A DNA stretch of 64,000 nt from CAWUKT01 sp963923035 (lineage in GTDB: Bacteria; Bacteroidota; Bacteroidia; J057; JADKCL01). Both the position numbers and the translations under genes were made by a program. The notes under the pieces were generated by a model, which did no database searches, was not told the origin of the DNA, and worked only from the letters and a program-made list of their open reading frames with translations. This document shows positions 26,619 to 40,501 of the stretch, piece after piece. The stretch is from assembly GCA_963923035.1 (NCBI GenBank), contig CAWUKT010000006.1, forward strand, positions 86,942 through 150,941. Reading direction: 5' to 3'. Each line of letters opens with the position of its first letter. Within the stretch, counting starts at the first letter, position 1.

Positions 26619-27146
26619 ATGACGAAAGAAGAAAAAATTGCAGTAGTACAGGATTTGAGCGAGACCCTCGCTGAAACTCCTAACATCTACGTCGCTGATA
26701 TGGGGGGAATGACCGTTTCTGAAGTATCTGATCTTCGTCGGCTTTGTTTTGAGGCCGGAGTGAAAGTCCAGGTCGTCAAAAACACCCTGCTGAAAAAAGC
26801 TCTTGATGATGCAGAAGGCTCTTACGATGAACTTTATTCTGCGCTGAAGCAGCAGTCCGCTGTCTTCTTTGTAGGGGAGAACGTCAACCAGCCGGCTAAA
26901 ATCATCAAGAAATACCGCGGCGGCAAAAAAGAAACACCGGTCCTGAAAGCAGCCTATGTTGGCGAAGCCGTATTCCTCGGCGACGAACAACTCGAGGCAC
27001 TGGTCAAACTCAAGTCCAAGAACGAGTTGATCGGAGACCTCATCGGCTTGCTTCAAAGCCCTGCCAAAAACGTTTTGGGTGCCCTTCAGTCGGGTGGTCA
27101 GACATTGGCTGGACTTATCAAAACCCTCCAGGAACGCGAGGGTTAA
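26619..27146 (+). CDS. rplJ: 50S ribosomal protein L10
   Basis: 175 residues. It anchors L7/L12 dimers to the ribosomal stalk. The N-terminal rRNA-binding domain includes KVQVVKNTLLKKAL (about 47-60), and the C-terminal helix that binds L12 is present (QTLAGLIKTLQER). Only 2 bases separate it from rplA, leaving no room for a separate leader of the E. coli kind. Confidence 0.96.
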   Translation: MTKEEKIAVVQDLSETLAETPNIYVADMGGMTVSEVSDLRRLCFEAGVKVQVVKNTLLKKALDDAEGSYDELYSALKQQSAVFFVGENVNQPAKIIKKYRGGKKETPVLKAAYVGEAVFLGDEQLEALVKLKSKNELIGDLIGLLQSPAKNVLGALQSGGQTLAGLIKTLQEREG

Positions 27147-27201
27147 TAAATTGGCTGTTACACACTTAGATAATTTATCACTCATATAACCGAGTATCAA
27201 A

Positions 27202-27585
27202 ATGGCAGATCTCAAAGAATTTGCTGAGCAGTTGGTCAACCTCACTGTTAAAGAGGTAAACGAACTCGCAGAAATCCTTAAAGAAGAATACGGCATCGAG
27301 CCTGCAGCTGCTGCTGTGGCTGTTGCAGGTCCTGCTGGCGATGGTGGCGAAGCCGCTGCTGCTGAGCCGACCGAATTCGACGTTATCCTTAAGTCTCCTG
27401 GTGGTGCTAAGCTGAACGTAGTGAAGGCTGTTAAGTCGATCACTGGTCTTGGCCTGAAAGACGCCAAAGGAGTCGTTGATGGTGCCCCTGGCCCCGTCAA
27501 AGAAGGTATCACCAAGGAAGAAGCAGAAGCAATCGTCAAGCAGCTCGAAGAAGCTGGCGCTGAAGTAGAAATGATTGGTAAGTAG
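27202..27585 (+). CDS. rplL: 50S ribosomal protein L7/L12
   Basis: 127 residues, slightly longer than the usual 120-125. An N-terminal dimerisation helix, an Ala/Gly-rich hinge (about 37-52) and the C-terminal factor-binding domain with KLNVVKAVKSITGLGLKDAK are present. It lies 55 bases after rplJ, and a hairpin separates it from rpoB. Confidence 0.97.
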   Translation: MADLKEFAEQLVNLTVKEVNELAEILKEEYGIEPAAAAVAVAGPAGDGGEAAAAEPTEFDVILKSPGGAKLNVVKAVKSITGLGLKDAKGVVDGAPGPVKEGITKEEAEAIVKQLEEAGAEVEMIGK

Positions 27586-27624
27586 TCCCCAGCTTGATTG
27601 CTTGGGATTGCATACCCGGATAAC

Positions 27625-27658
27625 CCGGTAGACCTGGTTAAATAATCAGGTCTACCGG
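27625..27658 (+). terminator. rplL-rpoB intercistronic hairpin (attenuator)
   Basis: A perfect 12-bp stem (CCGGTAGACCTG / CAGGTCTACCGG) with a 10-base loop is followed by TGTTTG rather than a long T run. It is probably a partial terminator or processing site that lowers rpoBC expression relative to the ribosomal genes. Confidence 0.65.
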
Positions 27659-27660
27659 TG

Positions 27661-27689
27661 TTTGCATACACATACCTAGTGTACTTTTA
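27661..27689 (+). promoter_or_regulatory. Possible internal promoter before rpoB
   Basis: TTTG at 27661-27664 and TACTTTTA at 27682-27689, spaced by 17 bases, are an imperfect match to TTTG / TAnnTTTG. This is weak evidence. Confidence 0.3.
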
Positions 27690-27719
27690 TTTTTTTTGGG
27701 ACCCTTAATTCCTGGACTA

Positions 27720-30700
27720 TTGGCCGCCAATATTTATACCTCATCCCGGATATCATTTGCCCGCATTAAAAAAGTCATTGACTATCCGGACCTTCTGGAA
27801 GTTCAATTGAAATCCTTCAGGGAATTTATGCAGCTCGACACCCCGCCAGAGCGGCGGAAAGAAGAGGGCTTGCATAAAGTTTTTCAGGAGAATTTCCCCA
27901 TCACTGACGCGCGGGAAAATTTCGTTCTTGAATTCCTGGACTATTACATTGACCCACCCAAATATTCTATCGACGAATGTAAGGACCGGGGGCTGACCTA
28001 CGCTGTGCCCCTCAAGGCCAAACTTTACCTTTACTGTACCGACCCCGAAAACGATGATTTCGAACCGGTCGTACAGGAAGTTTACCTTGGCAACATCCCT
28101 TACATGTCCGGCTCGGGTACCTTCGTCATCAACGGTGCCGAGCGTGTCATCGTAAGCCAGTTGCACCGCTCTCCCGGTGTATTCTTTGGCCAATCTTTGC
28201 ACGCCAACGGAACGAAGCTGTACTCCGCCCGAATCATTCCTTTCAAAGGATCCTGGATCGAATTCGCAACTGACGTCAACAACGTCATGTATGCCTATAT
28301 CGACCGGAAAAAGAAATTCCCGGTGACCACGCTGCTGCGGGCCATCGGCTATTCCACGGACAAAGACATCCTGGAAATCTTTGGTCTGGCCGAGGAAATC
28401 AAAGCCACCAAAGCCAACCTCAAGAAGTGCGTCGGACGTAAGCTCGCCGCGCGGATCTTGAAAACCTGGGACGAGGACTTCGTGGATGAAGATACCGGTG
28501 AGGTAATTACCATCACCCGGAATGAGGTATTGCTGGAGCGCGACCACATTCTTCAGAAGGAAGACATCGAAGTGGTCATGGATTCCGGAACCAAGAGCAT
28601 CATTTTGGTCTCCGAGAGTTCCAATTCCGCCGAATACTCTATCATTTACAATACACTTCAGAAGGACAACTCCAACTCTGAGTCTGAAGCCGTCGACCTG
28701 ATTTATCGTCAGCTTCGGAATACTGAGCCGCCGGACGAGGAAACCGCCCGTGGCATCATCGACAAGTTGTTCTTCAGTGACAAGCGTTACGACCTCGGTG
28801 AGGTAGGCCGTTACCGCTTGAACAAGAAACTCCACAAGGATTTCGAAGAAACTTCCCAGGTACTGACCAAGGATGACATCATCAAAATCGTCCAGTACCT
28901 GATCCGTCTTCAGAACTCCAAGGCCCACGTGGACGACATCGACCACTTGAGCAACCGTCGTGTACGTACGGTAGGAGAGCAGTTGTATGCTCAGTTCGGC
29001 GTCGGTCTGGCCCGTATGGCCCGGACCATCCGCGAGCGGATGAACATCCGTGACAACGAGATTTTCACGCCCGCTGACCTGATCAACGCCCGTACCCTTT
29101 CTTCCGTCATCAACTCCTTCTTCGGCACGAACCAGCTGAGCCAGTTCATGGACCAGACGAACCCGTTGTCCGAAGTGACCCACAAGCGGCGGGTTTCTGC
29201 CCTTGGACCGGGTGGTCTTTCCCGGGAGCGGGCAGGCTTTGAGGTACGGGACGTACACTATACCCACTACGGTCGTCTCTGTCCGATTGAGACGCCGGAA
29301 GGTCCTAACATTGGTTTGATCTCCTCCCTTTGTGTCTATGCAAAGGTGAATGATATGGGCTTCATTGAGACGCCCTACCGGATTGTAGACAGCGGCAAAG
29401 TTGATGACCGAACGGTCTACCTCTCAGCAGAAGAGGAAGACGGCATCATCATCGCCCAGTCCAACGCTCCGATCGACGACTCCGGAACCTTCGTCAATGA
29501 CCAAATCCGGGCGCGGAAAATGGGTGACTTCCCATTGGTAGGCCCCGATTCGTTGACCTACATGGACGTGGCGCCGAACCAGATTGTGTCCCTCGCCGCA
29601 TCGCTCATTCCGTTCCTGGAACACGACGATGCCAACCGGGCATTGATGGGCTCGAACATGCAGCGCCAGGCAGTGCCGCTGCTGCGTCCCGACAGTCCCA
29701 TCGTCGGAACTGGTCTCGAGCAAAAGGCAGCCGTTGACTCCCGCGCGCTTCTGATCGCGGAAGGAAAAGGCGTCGTTGAGTTTGTGGATGGCAACAAAGT
29801 TGTGATCCGGTACGAGCGCACCATGGTCGATGACCTAGTCAGCTTCGATACCAACGTGACCAGCTACTACCTGCCCAAATTCCGCCGGACCAACCAAAAC
29901 TCCTGTGTCAACCTGAAGCCGATTGTGAAGCAGGGTGACAAGGTGATTGAAGGATCGGTTCTGGTAGAAGGTTATTCCACTGAAGACGGTGAATTGGCCA
30001 TCGGTAAGAACCTGAAAGTGGCCTTCATGCCCTGGCAGGGATATAACTTTGAGGATGCCATCGTAATCTCCGAGCGGGTGGTCGCGGAAGATGTCTTCAC
30101 TTCGATCCACATTGATGTCTACGAACTCCAGGTTCGGGACACCAAGCGGGGCGAAGAGGAACTGACCCGTGAAATTCCGAACGTGAGTGAGGATGCCGTC
30201 AAAAACCTCGACGAGAATGGACTGATCCGCGTCGGTGCCGAAGTCAAGGAAGGCGATATCCTGATTGGTAAAATCACCCCGAAAGGTGAGACCGATCCGA
30301 CTCCGGAAGAAAAACTCCTCCGCGCCATCTTTGGTGACAAAGCTGGTGACGTGAAAGATGCTTCTCTGCGGGTGCCCCCGTCGGTTAAGGGGGTGGTCAT
30401 CGACAAGAAGCTCTTCCAAAAAGAAAAGAAAGAAGGCAAAGCCCGTCAACAGGACAAAAAGCGGCTCCAGGAACTGGAATCCAAGTACAAGTCTGACCTC
30501 GCGGACCTTGACCGTCTGATGACCGGCAAGTTGTTGCAGCTGCTGCAAAACACCAAGAGTGCCGGTGTAAAGAATAAATACGGCGAAGAAATCGTTTCTC
30601 CTGGTAAGAAGTTCACTGAAAAGACTTTGGCTCCGGTACGTTGGTTGGAAGTCATTCCGAGCGACTGGACCAAGGATGAAGAACTGAATACCAACATTCA

Positions 30701-31526
30701 GCGGTTGTTTGCCAATTACAAAAAGAAGTACAACGAGATCGAAGGCGAATTCCGCCGGGAGGAATATCAAATCCGGGTAGGAGATGAACTTCCCTCTGGT
30801 ATACTGAAGCTCGCCAAGGTGTATATCGCCAAGAAGCGTAAGCTCAAGGTAGGGGACAAGATGGCAGGTCGCCACGGTAACAAAGGGGTAGTTGCCCGTA
30901 TTGTACCGGCTGAAGACATGCCGTTCCTCGAAGATGGAACGCCGGTAGACATCGTCCTGAACCCGCTGGGCGTACCTTCCCGGATGAACCTGGGACAGAT
31001 CTACGAGACTGTATTGGGTTGGGCAGGCCGCGTCCTCGGCGTGAAGTTTGCCACCCCGATCTTTGACGGCGCCAAGCCGGACGACGTTGCTGGTTACCTC
31101 GAAAAGGCCGGTCTTCCCGAATGGGGCCAGACCTACCTATACGACGGCCAGAGCGGAGCCCGTTTTGACCAGAAAACCACGGTGGGCATTATCTACATGC
31201 TGAAACTCAGCCACCTTGTCGACGACAAGATGCACGCCCGTTCGATCGGACCGTACTCGCTCATTACCCAGCAGCCGCTGGGTGGTAAAGCACAGTTTGG
31301 TGGACAGCGTTTTGGGGAGATGGAAGTATGGGCACTCGAGGCATTCGGTGCCGCCCACATCCTCCGTGAAATGCTCACGGTTAAGTCCGACGACGTGTAC
31401 GGTCGGGCGAAGACCTACGAAGCAATCGTAAAAGGAGACGTTCTGCCGAAACCCGGCATTCCGGAATCCTTCAACGTATTGCTCCACGAATTGCGTGGTT
31501 TGGCCTTGGAAGTTACTTTGAATTAA
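27720..31526 (+). CDS. rpoB: RNA polymerase beta subunit, TTG start
   Basis: 1268 residues from the TTG at 27720, read as MAANIYTSSRISFARIKK, which fits the family start (a short Met-Ala tail, then a basic INFSSIKK-like segment and YPDLL). No ATG lies in frame near this point. The next candidate is the TTG at 27696, which adds eight unusual residues. The catalytic beta subunit is complete, with rifampicin-region motifs (FFGTNQLSQFMDQTNPLSEVTHKRR, shown here split as FFGTNQLSQF and DQTNPLSE) and GDKMAGRHGNKGV near the end. It is followed by rpoC after 22 bases. Confidence 0.95.
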   Translation: MAANIYTSSRISFARIKKVIDYPDLLEVQLKSFREFMQLDTPPERRKEEGLHKVFQENFPITDARENFVLEFLDYYIDPPKYSIDECKDRGLTYAVPLKAKLYLYCTDPENDDFEPVVQEVYLGNIPYMSGSGTFVINGAERVIVSQLHRSPGVFFGQSLHANGTKLYSARIIPFKGSWIEFATDVNNVMYAYIDRKKKFPVTTLLRAIGYSTDKDILEIFGLAEEIKATKANLKKCVGRKLAARILKTWDEDFVDEDTGEVITITRNEVLLERDHILQKEDIEVVMDSGTKSIILVSESSNSAEYSIIYNTLQKDNSNSESEAVDLIYRQLRNTEPPDEETARGIIDKLFFSDKRYDLGEVGRYRLNKKLHKDFEETSQVLTKDDIIKIVQYLIRLQNSKAHVDDIDHLSNRRVRTVGEQLYAQFGVGLARMARTIRERMNIRDNEIFTPADLINARTLSSVINSFFGTNQLSQFMDQTNPLSEVTHKRRVSALGPGGLSRERAGFEVRDVHYTHYGRLCPIETPEGPNIGLISSLCVYAKVNDMGFIETPYRIVDSGKVDDRTVYLSAEEEDGIIIAQSNAPIDDSGTFVNDQIRARKMGDFPLVGPDSLTYMDVAPNQIVSLAASLIPFLEHDDANRALMGSNMQRQAVPLLRPDSPIVGTGLEQKAAVDSRALLIAEGKGVVEFVDGNKVVIRYERTMVDDLVSFDTNVTSYYLPKFRRTNQNSCVNLKPIVKQGDKVIEGSVLVEGYSTEDGELAIGKNLKVAFMPWQGYNFEDAIVISERVVAEDVFTSIHIDVYELQVRDTKRGEEELTREIPNVSEDAVKNLDENGLIRVGAEVKEGDILIGKITPKGETDPTPEEKLLRAIFGDKAGDVKDASLRVPPSVKGVVIDKKLFQKEKKEGKARQQDKKRLQELESKYKSDLADLDRLMTGKLLQLLQNTKSAGVKNKYGEEIVSPGKKFTEKTLAPVRWLEVIPSDWTKDEELNTNIQRLFANYKKKYNEIEGEFRREEYQIRVGDELPSGILKLAKVYIAKKRKLKVGDKMAGRHGNKGVVARIVPAEDMPFLEDGTPVDIVLNPLGVPSRMNLGQIYETVLGWAGRVLGVKFATPIFDGAKPDDVAGYLEKAGLPEWGQTYLYDGQSGARFDQKTTVGIIYMLKLSHLVDDKMHARSIGPYSLITQQPLGGKAQFGGQRFGEMEVWALEAFGAAHILREMLTVKSDDVYGRAKTYEAIVKGDVLPKPGIPESFNVLLHELRGLALEVTLN

Positions 31527-31535
31527 TCCATAAAC

Positions 31536-31542
31536 AAGGAGG
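31536..31542 (+). promoter_or_regulatory. Strong Shine-Dalgarno sequence for rpoC
   Basis: AAGGAGG lies 6 bases before the rpoC ATG at 31549. It is a near-perfect anti-16S match, unlike the other gene starts I checked in this window, which carry none. Confidence 0.75.
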
Positions 31543-31548
31543 AACTCA

Positions 31549-35886
<4,338 letters not shown>

Positions 35887-35909
35887 TTCGATTCCATCCA
35901 CGATATAGA

Positions 35910-35945
35910 AAATAGGGGCAAGCGATTGTCCCTATTTCTTTTTAT
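35910..35945 (+). terminator. Intrinsic terminator after rpoC
   Basis: An 11-bp stem (AAATAGGGGCA / TGTCCCTATTT, one G-T pair) with a 6-base loop is followed by CTTTTTATTTTT, 23 bases beyond the rpoC stop. Confidence 0.88.
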
Positions 35946-35970
35946 TTTTAGTCCAATCCACCTTTTGCGC

Positions 35971-36480
35971 ATGTCCACTGGTAAGGAAAAAGTCCAAATC
36001 TTAAGTGCCGCCGAAGCCCGTTCGAAGATCAATCGAATGGCGTACGAAATCTACGAATCCAATTTCGGGGTCGAACAGTTGGTCCTCATTGGGGTCAATG
36101 AGCGCGGTACTTTTCTCGCTGATTTGTTGACCGAGCACCTCCGGAAGATTTCGCCGATTGAAATCCTGCGGATTCGGGGCAATCGCGTAAAGGATGGAGT
36201 TCAAATGGAAACTGCCGATGCAGCCGCGACCATTCGGGGGCGCGCTGTGGTCATTGTCGACGATGTCTTGTACTCGGGACGCACCATGTTTCTGGCCATT
36301 GCGGCGGTGATTCCCCACCGCCCCGCCCGGGTACAGACCGCCGTTCTGATTGACCGGGGGCACCGCAATGTCCCCGTGACCCACGACTTTGTGGGAATGT
36401 TGTTGGCCACGACCCTCCAACAGCACGTTTCCGTTGAAATCGCCTCGGAAGAAACCTCCGCCATCGCCTTTGTACAGTAA
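35971..36480 (+). CDS. PyrR-like phosphoribosyltransferase
   Basis: 169 residues from the ATG at 35971. The frame is open upstream into the rpoC terminator, which is not coding. It is a type I phosphoribosyltransferase with GVNERG (PPi loop, about 40-45) and the PRPP loop VVIVDDVLYSGRT (about 90-102). Size and C-terminal QTAVLIDRGHRNVPV-type segment fit PyrR, a pyrimidine-operon RNA regulator and weak uracil phosphoribosyltransferase. No pyrimidine genes lie nearby, so a plain salvage enzyme is also possible. Confidence 0.75.
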   Translation: MSTGKEKVQILSAAEARSKINRMAYEIYESNFGVEQLVLIGVNERGTFLADLLTEHLRKISPIEILRIRGNRVKDGVQMETADAAATIRGRAVVIVDDVLYSGRTMFLAIAAVIPHRPARVQTAVLIDRGHRNVPVTHDFVGMLLATTLQQHVSVEIASEETSAIAFVQ

Positions 36481-36488
36481 TCCTTTCT

Positions 36489-37496
36489 ATGAAAGCACTG
36501 ATCCTTGAGTCCGCCAAAAAGTCTTGGAGTGTCAAAAATGTAGCCGATCCCATTCCGGTCGTCGGAAATGTCCTGGTCCGCATGAAGGCGGCTGCCTTCA
36601 ACCACCGCGACATTTGGATCAGCAAGGGAATGTATCCCGGGATCAAGTATCCCATTATTCCGGGCTCGGATGGCGCGGGCGTAGTGGAAGCAGTGGGGAG
36701 TGGTGTCTCCCGCGGATTGTTGGGGCAGCAGGTCCTGATCAATCCGAGTATGAATTGGGGAGATGGAGAACGGTTTCAGGGCAAGAATTATGAGATTTTG
36801 GGCCTGCCTAAGAATGGAACCTTCGCCGAACTGGTGAAGGTTGAGCCCAAGTATATTCATCCGATCCCGATGCACTTGTCGTTCGAGCAGGCAGCAGCGC
36901 TTCCCCTGGCGGGGCTGACGGCCTACCGGGCGGCCTTTTCCCGGGCGAAGATGCGCAGTTCCGACCGGGTGCTGATCACCGGAATTGGGGGGGGAGTGGC
37001 CTTGTTTGCCCTGCAATTTGCCTTGTTGGAAGGTTGCGAAGTGTGGGTGACATCCAGTTCCGAGGAGAAGATCCGAAAGGCCATCTCTCTGGGGGCGGCT
37101 GGCGGGATGAATTACAAAAAGGAGAACTGGGCCCAGGACCTGAAATCAAAAGCCGGAGCTTTTTCGGTGATCATCGATGGTGCGGGCGGAAAAGGTTTTG
37201 GGAGCCTGATTGACTTGGCTGACTTGGGAGGGCGGATTGTAGTCTACGGAGGAACTGCAGGCAAATACGAGAAAATCTCACCTCAGAAGGTCTTTTGGAA
37301 GCAATTGACGTTGATGGGAAGCACGATGGGATCAGAGGCGGATTTTCACGGGATGATGGAGTTTGTGCGGAAAAAGGAGCTTGTTCCCGTGGTGGATGAA
37401 GTCTTTCCGTTCGATGAGTCGGTGGAAGCAGCGGAAAAAATGGCCAATGGAAAGCAGTTTGGGAAGGTCGTGGTCTCAATGGGACTCGGTTCTTGA
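36489..37496 (+). CDS. MDR-family NAD(P)H-dependent alcohol dehydrogenase/quinone reductase
   Basis: 335 residues of the medium-chain dehydrogenase/reductase superfamily. The N-terminal GroES-like domain has FNHRDIWISKGMYPG and GSDGAGVVEAVG. The Rossmann nucleotide loop reads GIGGGVALFA (about 161-170). The structural zinc cysteine cluster is absent, so it resembles the zinc-free quinone-oxidoreductase type. It starts 8 bases after the PyrR-like gene and overlaps the convergent aroK gene by 21 bases at its 3' end. Confidence 0.8.
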   Translation: MKALILESAKKSWSVKNVADPIPVVGNVLVRMKAAAFNHRDIWISKGMYPGIKYPIIPGSDGAGVVEAVGSGVSRGLLGQQVLINPSMNWGDGERFQGKNYEILGLPKNGTFAELVKVEPKYIHPIPMHLSFEQAAALPLAGLTAYRAAFSRAKMRSSDRVLITGIGGGVALFALQFALLEGCEVWVTSSSEEKIRKAISLGAAGGMNYKKENWAQDLKSKAGAFSVIIDGAGGKGFGSLIDLADLGGRIVVYGGTAGKYEKISPQKVFWKQLTLMGSTMGSEADFHGMMEFVRKKELVPVVDEVFPFDESVEAAEKMANGKQFGKVVVSMGLGS

Positions 37497-38009
37497 CCCA
37501 CGCGTCCTGATCTTCTGAATGATTCGGCTGACATCCTTTCGATTGGCTTGGTTTTCGGCGATCAAAATCTGCGATTGGCCGTAAAAGCTGGCCCTTTCCA
37601 ACAATTTCTTGTGCACAAATACCTGCAAATCTCCTTTAAGGTTGGAGATCAGAGGCCGTTTGGACTTTGAATTGCGGAGCCGGTCGGTCAAACGAGCGGC
37701 ACTGAGATCCAGGTAAAGGGTAACTCCGGCTGCATTCATCCGATCCATATTGTCAAAGAAGCAGGGCGTCCCACCTCCGCAGGAAACCAGCAAATCTTCG
37801 TCCAAAGCAATCACCTCCTCCAAAGCGATACGCTCCTGCTCCCGAAAATAGGTTTCCCCTTTTTCCCGAAATACCTGCCGAATTTCCATCCCCAACTTTT
37901 CCTCGATGTACGCGTCCAGATCCAGGAACCGCAATTGGTTTTCCCGGGCCGCATACTTCCCAATGGTCGTTTTTCCTGCCCCCATGAAGCCGATCAGAAA
38001 GAATTTCAT
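37476..38009 (-). CDS. aroK: Shikimate kinase
   Basis: 177 residues, typical length. It phosphorylates shikimate in aromatic amino acid synthesis. The P-loop GFMGAGKTT (7-15), the substrate motif DLDAYIEEKLGMEI with its Asp pair, CGGGTP (about 77-82) and the lid arginines (RPLI) are present. The promoter element TAATTTTG lies 4 bases before the ATG, suggesting a leaderless mRNA. Its last seven codons overlap the end of the convergent MDR gene. Confidence 0.92.
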   Translation of the reverse strand: MKFFLIGFMGAGKTTIGKYAARENQLRFLDLDAYIEEKLGMEIRQVFREKGETYFREQERIALEEVIALDEDLLVSCGGGTPCFFDNMDRMNAAGVTLYLDLSAARLTDRLRNSKSKRPLISNLKGDLQVFVHKKLLERASFYGQSQILIAENQANRKDVSRIIQKIRTRGSRTESH

Positions 38010-38013
38010 GCCG

Positions 38014-38021
38014 CAAAATTA
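38014..38021 (-). promoter_or_regulatory. Promoter -7 element of aroK (TAATTTTG), leaderless type
   Basis: A TAnnTTTG match on the minus strand, separated from the ATG at 38009 by 4 bases. Confidence 0.6.
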
Positions 38022-38080
38022 GAAGAAATGCCGGGAAGGAGAAGAGAGCTTTTCCAGAAGGAGATGTGAATTGGAAGGGC

Positions 38081-39139
38081 TCAGGTGAGCCGGACGCGCG
38101 GATCGAGGCGGGTATAGAGGATGTCGACCAGCACATTGATGGTGACGAAAATCACGCCAATCAAGATGGCGGCGCCCAGGATAACAGGATAATCCTTCGC
38201 GGAGAGCGCGTCGATGGTCAGTTTCCCCAGCCCCTGCCAATCGAAGATGGCTTCGATAAAGAAGGCACCCGCCAGGAGCGAGGCAAACCAGCCTGAGACC
38301 GATGTCAGCACCGGATTCAACGCATTCCGAAGGGAATGGCGAAACAATACTACCCGGCGGTGGAGCCCCTTGGCGTGCGCCGTCCGTACATAATCCATTT
38401 GGAGGACCTCCATCATGCTGCTCCGCGTCAGCTGCGTGATGATCGACAAAGGCCGAATCCCCAGCGCGAGGCTTGGCAGCACCAGATTTTTCCAATGCAC
38501 CCATTGCCCTTCTCCAAAGACCCGGTCTTCAAACATGTACCCCGTGACATTGAAGCCGGTCCAACTGCCCCAATTGACCGCGAAAATACGGATGACGATG
38601 ACCGCGATAAAGAAAGAGGGAGCCGAAATCCCCAGCAATGTGATGAAGGTGACCAGTCGGTCGGCCCACTGTCCCCGCTTCAGCGCGGAAATGACGCCCA
38701 GGGGAATCCCCAGCAAAATCGCCAGTAGGATGGAGGAGACCGCCAGTATGGCAGTCCCAGGGAGCTTCTCGGAAAGCATCACCGAAACCTTTCGGTTGCT
38801 CTGGAATGACCGACGCATCCAGGGGGCCTTGACGGCGAGGAACTGACTTCCGCCGACGCCAAACAGCCTCCCGTACCGCTGAGCGGTCAATTCCGGGTCG
38901 TTTCGATCCAGCACCCCAAGGGGGGAGAGGTCGTTGAGGTAATACAGGTATTGGATGTGGACGGGCTGGTCCAGGTGGTAGGCTTTCTCAATGGCCAGCC
39001 GGGTTGCCTCGTCCGTATTCTCATCGGTCATGCTCTCGGCCGGATTGCCAAGGACGTTGAAGATGAGGAACAAGAGGGTAACGATTCCCCAAATCACGAG
39101 GAATCCCGACAGGAGGCGTTTGAGGAGAAAGGCCGCCAT
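38081..39139 (-). CDS. DppB/OppB-type ABC transporter permease
   Basis: 352 residues of a peptide/nickel-type inner-membrane permease. Six membrane helices are visible (about 10-29, 130-155, 165-190, 218-240, 285-305 and 322-345). The EAA-loop DYVRTAHAKGLHRRVVLFRHSLRNALNP (about 245-272) contacts the ATPase. The first periplasmic loop (30-125) is long. No partner permease, ATPase or binding protein gene lies in the window. It starts 6 bases after the BT_3928-like gene. Confidence 0.88.
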   Translation of the reverse strand: MAAFLLKRLLSGFLVIWGIVTLLFLIFNVLGNPAESMTDENTDEATRLAIEKAYHLDQPVHIQYLYYLNDLSPLGVLDRNDPELTAQRYGRLFGVGGSQFLAVKAPWMRRSFQSNRKVSVMLSEKLPGTAILAVSSILLAILLGIPLGVISALKRGQWADRLVTFITLLGISAPSFFIAVIVIRIFAVNWGSWTGFNVTGYMFEDRVFGEGQWVHWKNLVLPSLALGIRPLSIITQLTRSSMMEVLQMDYVRTAHAKGLHRRVVLFRHSLRNALNPVLTSVSGWFASLLAGAFFIEAIFDWQGLGKLTIDALSAKDYPVILGAAILIGVIFVTINVLVDILYTRLDPRVRLT

Positions 39140-39145
39140 GGGGCG

Positions 39146-40501
39146 CTAGGAGGGATCTATGATGGAATCTGCGGCCAGGCTATCCACAGCCGCGGTATCG
39201 ACCGGAGCGGGTTCTGGCTCCGGCACAAAGGGCTTCACATCGGCAGCAGGACCGGCCATTTCCTTCAATTCTGCAACCGAAGGCTGGTCGTTGTAGTGCC
39301 ATTTTTTCTTGACCACTGCATCCTGAACCAAAATGAACCCAGGGCTGGAACGGATCATCGTTTTCAAGGTTTTCTGATCCTGTCCGGAAAGGCAAAGGTC
39401 ATCCAAGCCATTGATGCCGAGTTCTTTTCGGGCCCTGGACGTGGTATTCGTGCCACCACAGACCTTGATGCCCGGAGCTTGCGCCATGATTTCCCGCGCC
39501 AAAACCGCTGCATTCTCATAATTTTCCTTGTCGTGCTTCTCCATGTCGTAGCAGACGATGTACAGCACCGGCCCTTCGTAGCCACTGTCCTTGCCACAAT
39601 CAGCGCAGAACTCATAGAAGTCATGGGCGATGATGACACCCTCTTCGTCCATCGTCGTCGCGTTGTATTGGAGGTTTTGACCGGCCTTGTAAGGGCCGCG
39701 GAAATCTAGGGCGGGGAGGTGGTTGAGGCAATAAATACTGAAATAGCCAAAGCCAAGGGTTCCCAGGATCACCGCGACCATCGGAATGGGATTGCGGAAA
39801 TAGGGTTGGATGCGCTTGCGGAGGAGGAAAATGGGCCCGGTGACGAAGATCAAATAGATGTCCTTGTAGAAGGATTGCCAGGGGGTGAGTTTTAGCGCAT
39901 CCCCAAAGCAGCCACAATCGGTGACTTCGCCGGTGATGGCAGAAAATGCGGTCAGACCGGTGAAGAAGAGCATCAGGAGCAGAACAATGGTCCCGGTCCA
40001 TTTCATCCGGTACCCTGTCATGAGGGCGATGGCGAGCACGACTTCAAAGACGCTGACAAAAATGGCCATTCCGACGGAGATGGAGCGGAAAAAGTCAGCG
40101 GGGAAGAGGCTGCCCAGGTATTCTTCGGCGGCAAATACCGTCCAGTAATCGTCCAATTTGATCCCAAAACCGACCGGATCCTGCAATTTCACAAAGCCGG
40201 AGAGGATCAGAAGGCCTCCCAACAGCTTGTTGTGGAGGTTCATGGTATTGAACGTGGTGGTGGCCAGGGACTTGGGAGCCGACAAGGATCGGGTGCGTCC
40301 CATGATGATCTGGGCCCACAGAGCAAGGCTGGTCAGGACCAGGAACCCCAGGAAGGTGAGGAAGATGATCAATACCGTCGGATTCTTGTCCGGCCCCAGC
40401 TCCGGGGGCGTGTACAAAAGATTGACGAGAAAGGGAGTGGCCAGCAGGATCACCAATACCAGTCCCCATGCAGCGTAGTCAATGGTATAATTTCTCTTCA
40501 T
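39146..40501 (-). CDS. BT_3928-like DoxX/MauE-type membrane protein
   Basis: 451 residues. Several membrane helices occupy the first 270 residues. They include a MauE/DoxX-like core with LLGGLLILSGFVKLQDPVGF and the cysteine motif TDCGCFGDALKLTP (about 194-207). The C-terminal 180 residues are a thioredoxin-like soluble domain by context, with CADCGK (about 319-324). The family is usually placed beside folP and the triose isomerase gene in Bacteroidota, as seen here next to folP. A role in disulphide or redox handling in the envelope is inferred from the cysteine motifs, not shown. It ends with a proline/acid-rich tail. Confidence 0.8.
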   Translation of the reverse strand: MKRNYTIDYAAWGLVLVILLATPFLVNLLYTPPELGPDKNPTVLIIFLTFLGFLVLTSLALWAQIIMGRTRSLSAPKSLATTTFNTMNLHNKLLGGLLILSGFVKLQDPVGFGIKLDDYWTVFAAEEYLGSLFPADFFRSISVGMAIFVSVFEVVLAIALMTGYRMKWTGTIVLLLMLFFTGLTAFSAITGEVTDCGCFGDALKLTPWQSFYKDIYLIFVTGPIFLLRKRIQPYFRNPIPMVAVILGTLGFGYFSIYCLNHLPALDFRGPYKAGQNLQYNATTMDEEGVIIAHDFYEFCADCGKDSGYEGPVLYIVCYDMEKHDKENYENAAVLAREIMAQAPGIKVCGGTNTTSRARKELGINGLDDLCLSGQDQKTLKTMIRSSPGFILVQDAVVKKKWHYNDQPSVAELKEMAGPAADVKPFVPEPEPAPVDTAAVDSLAADSIIDPS

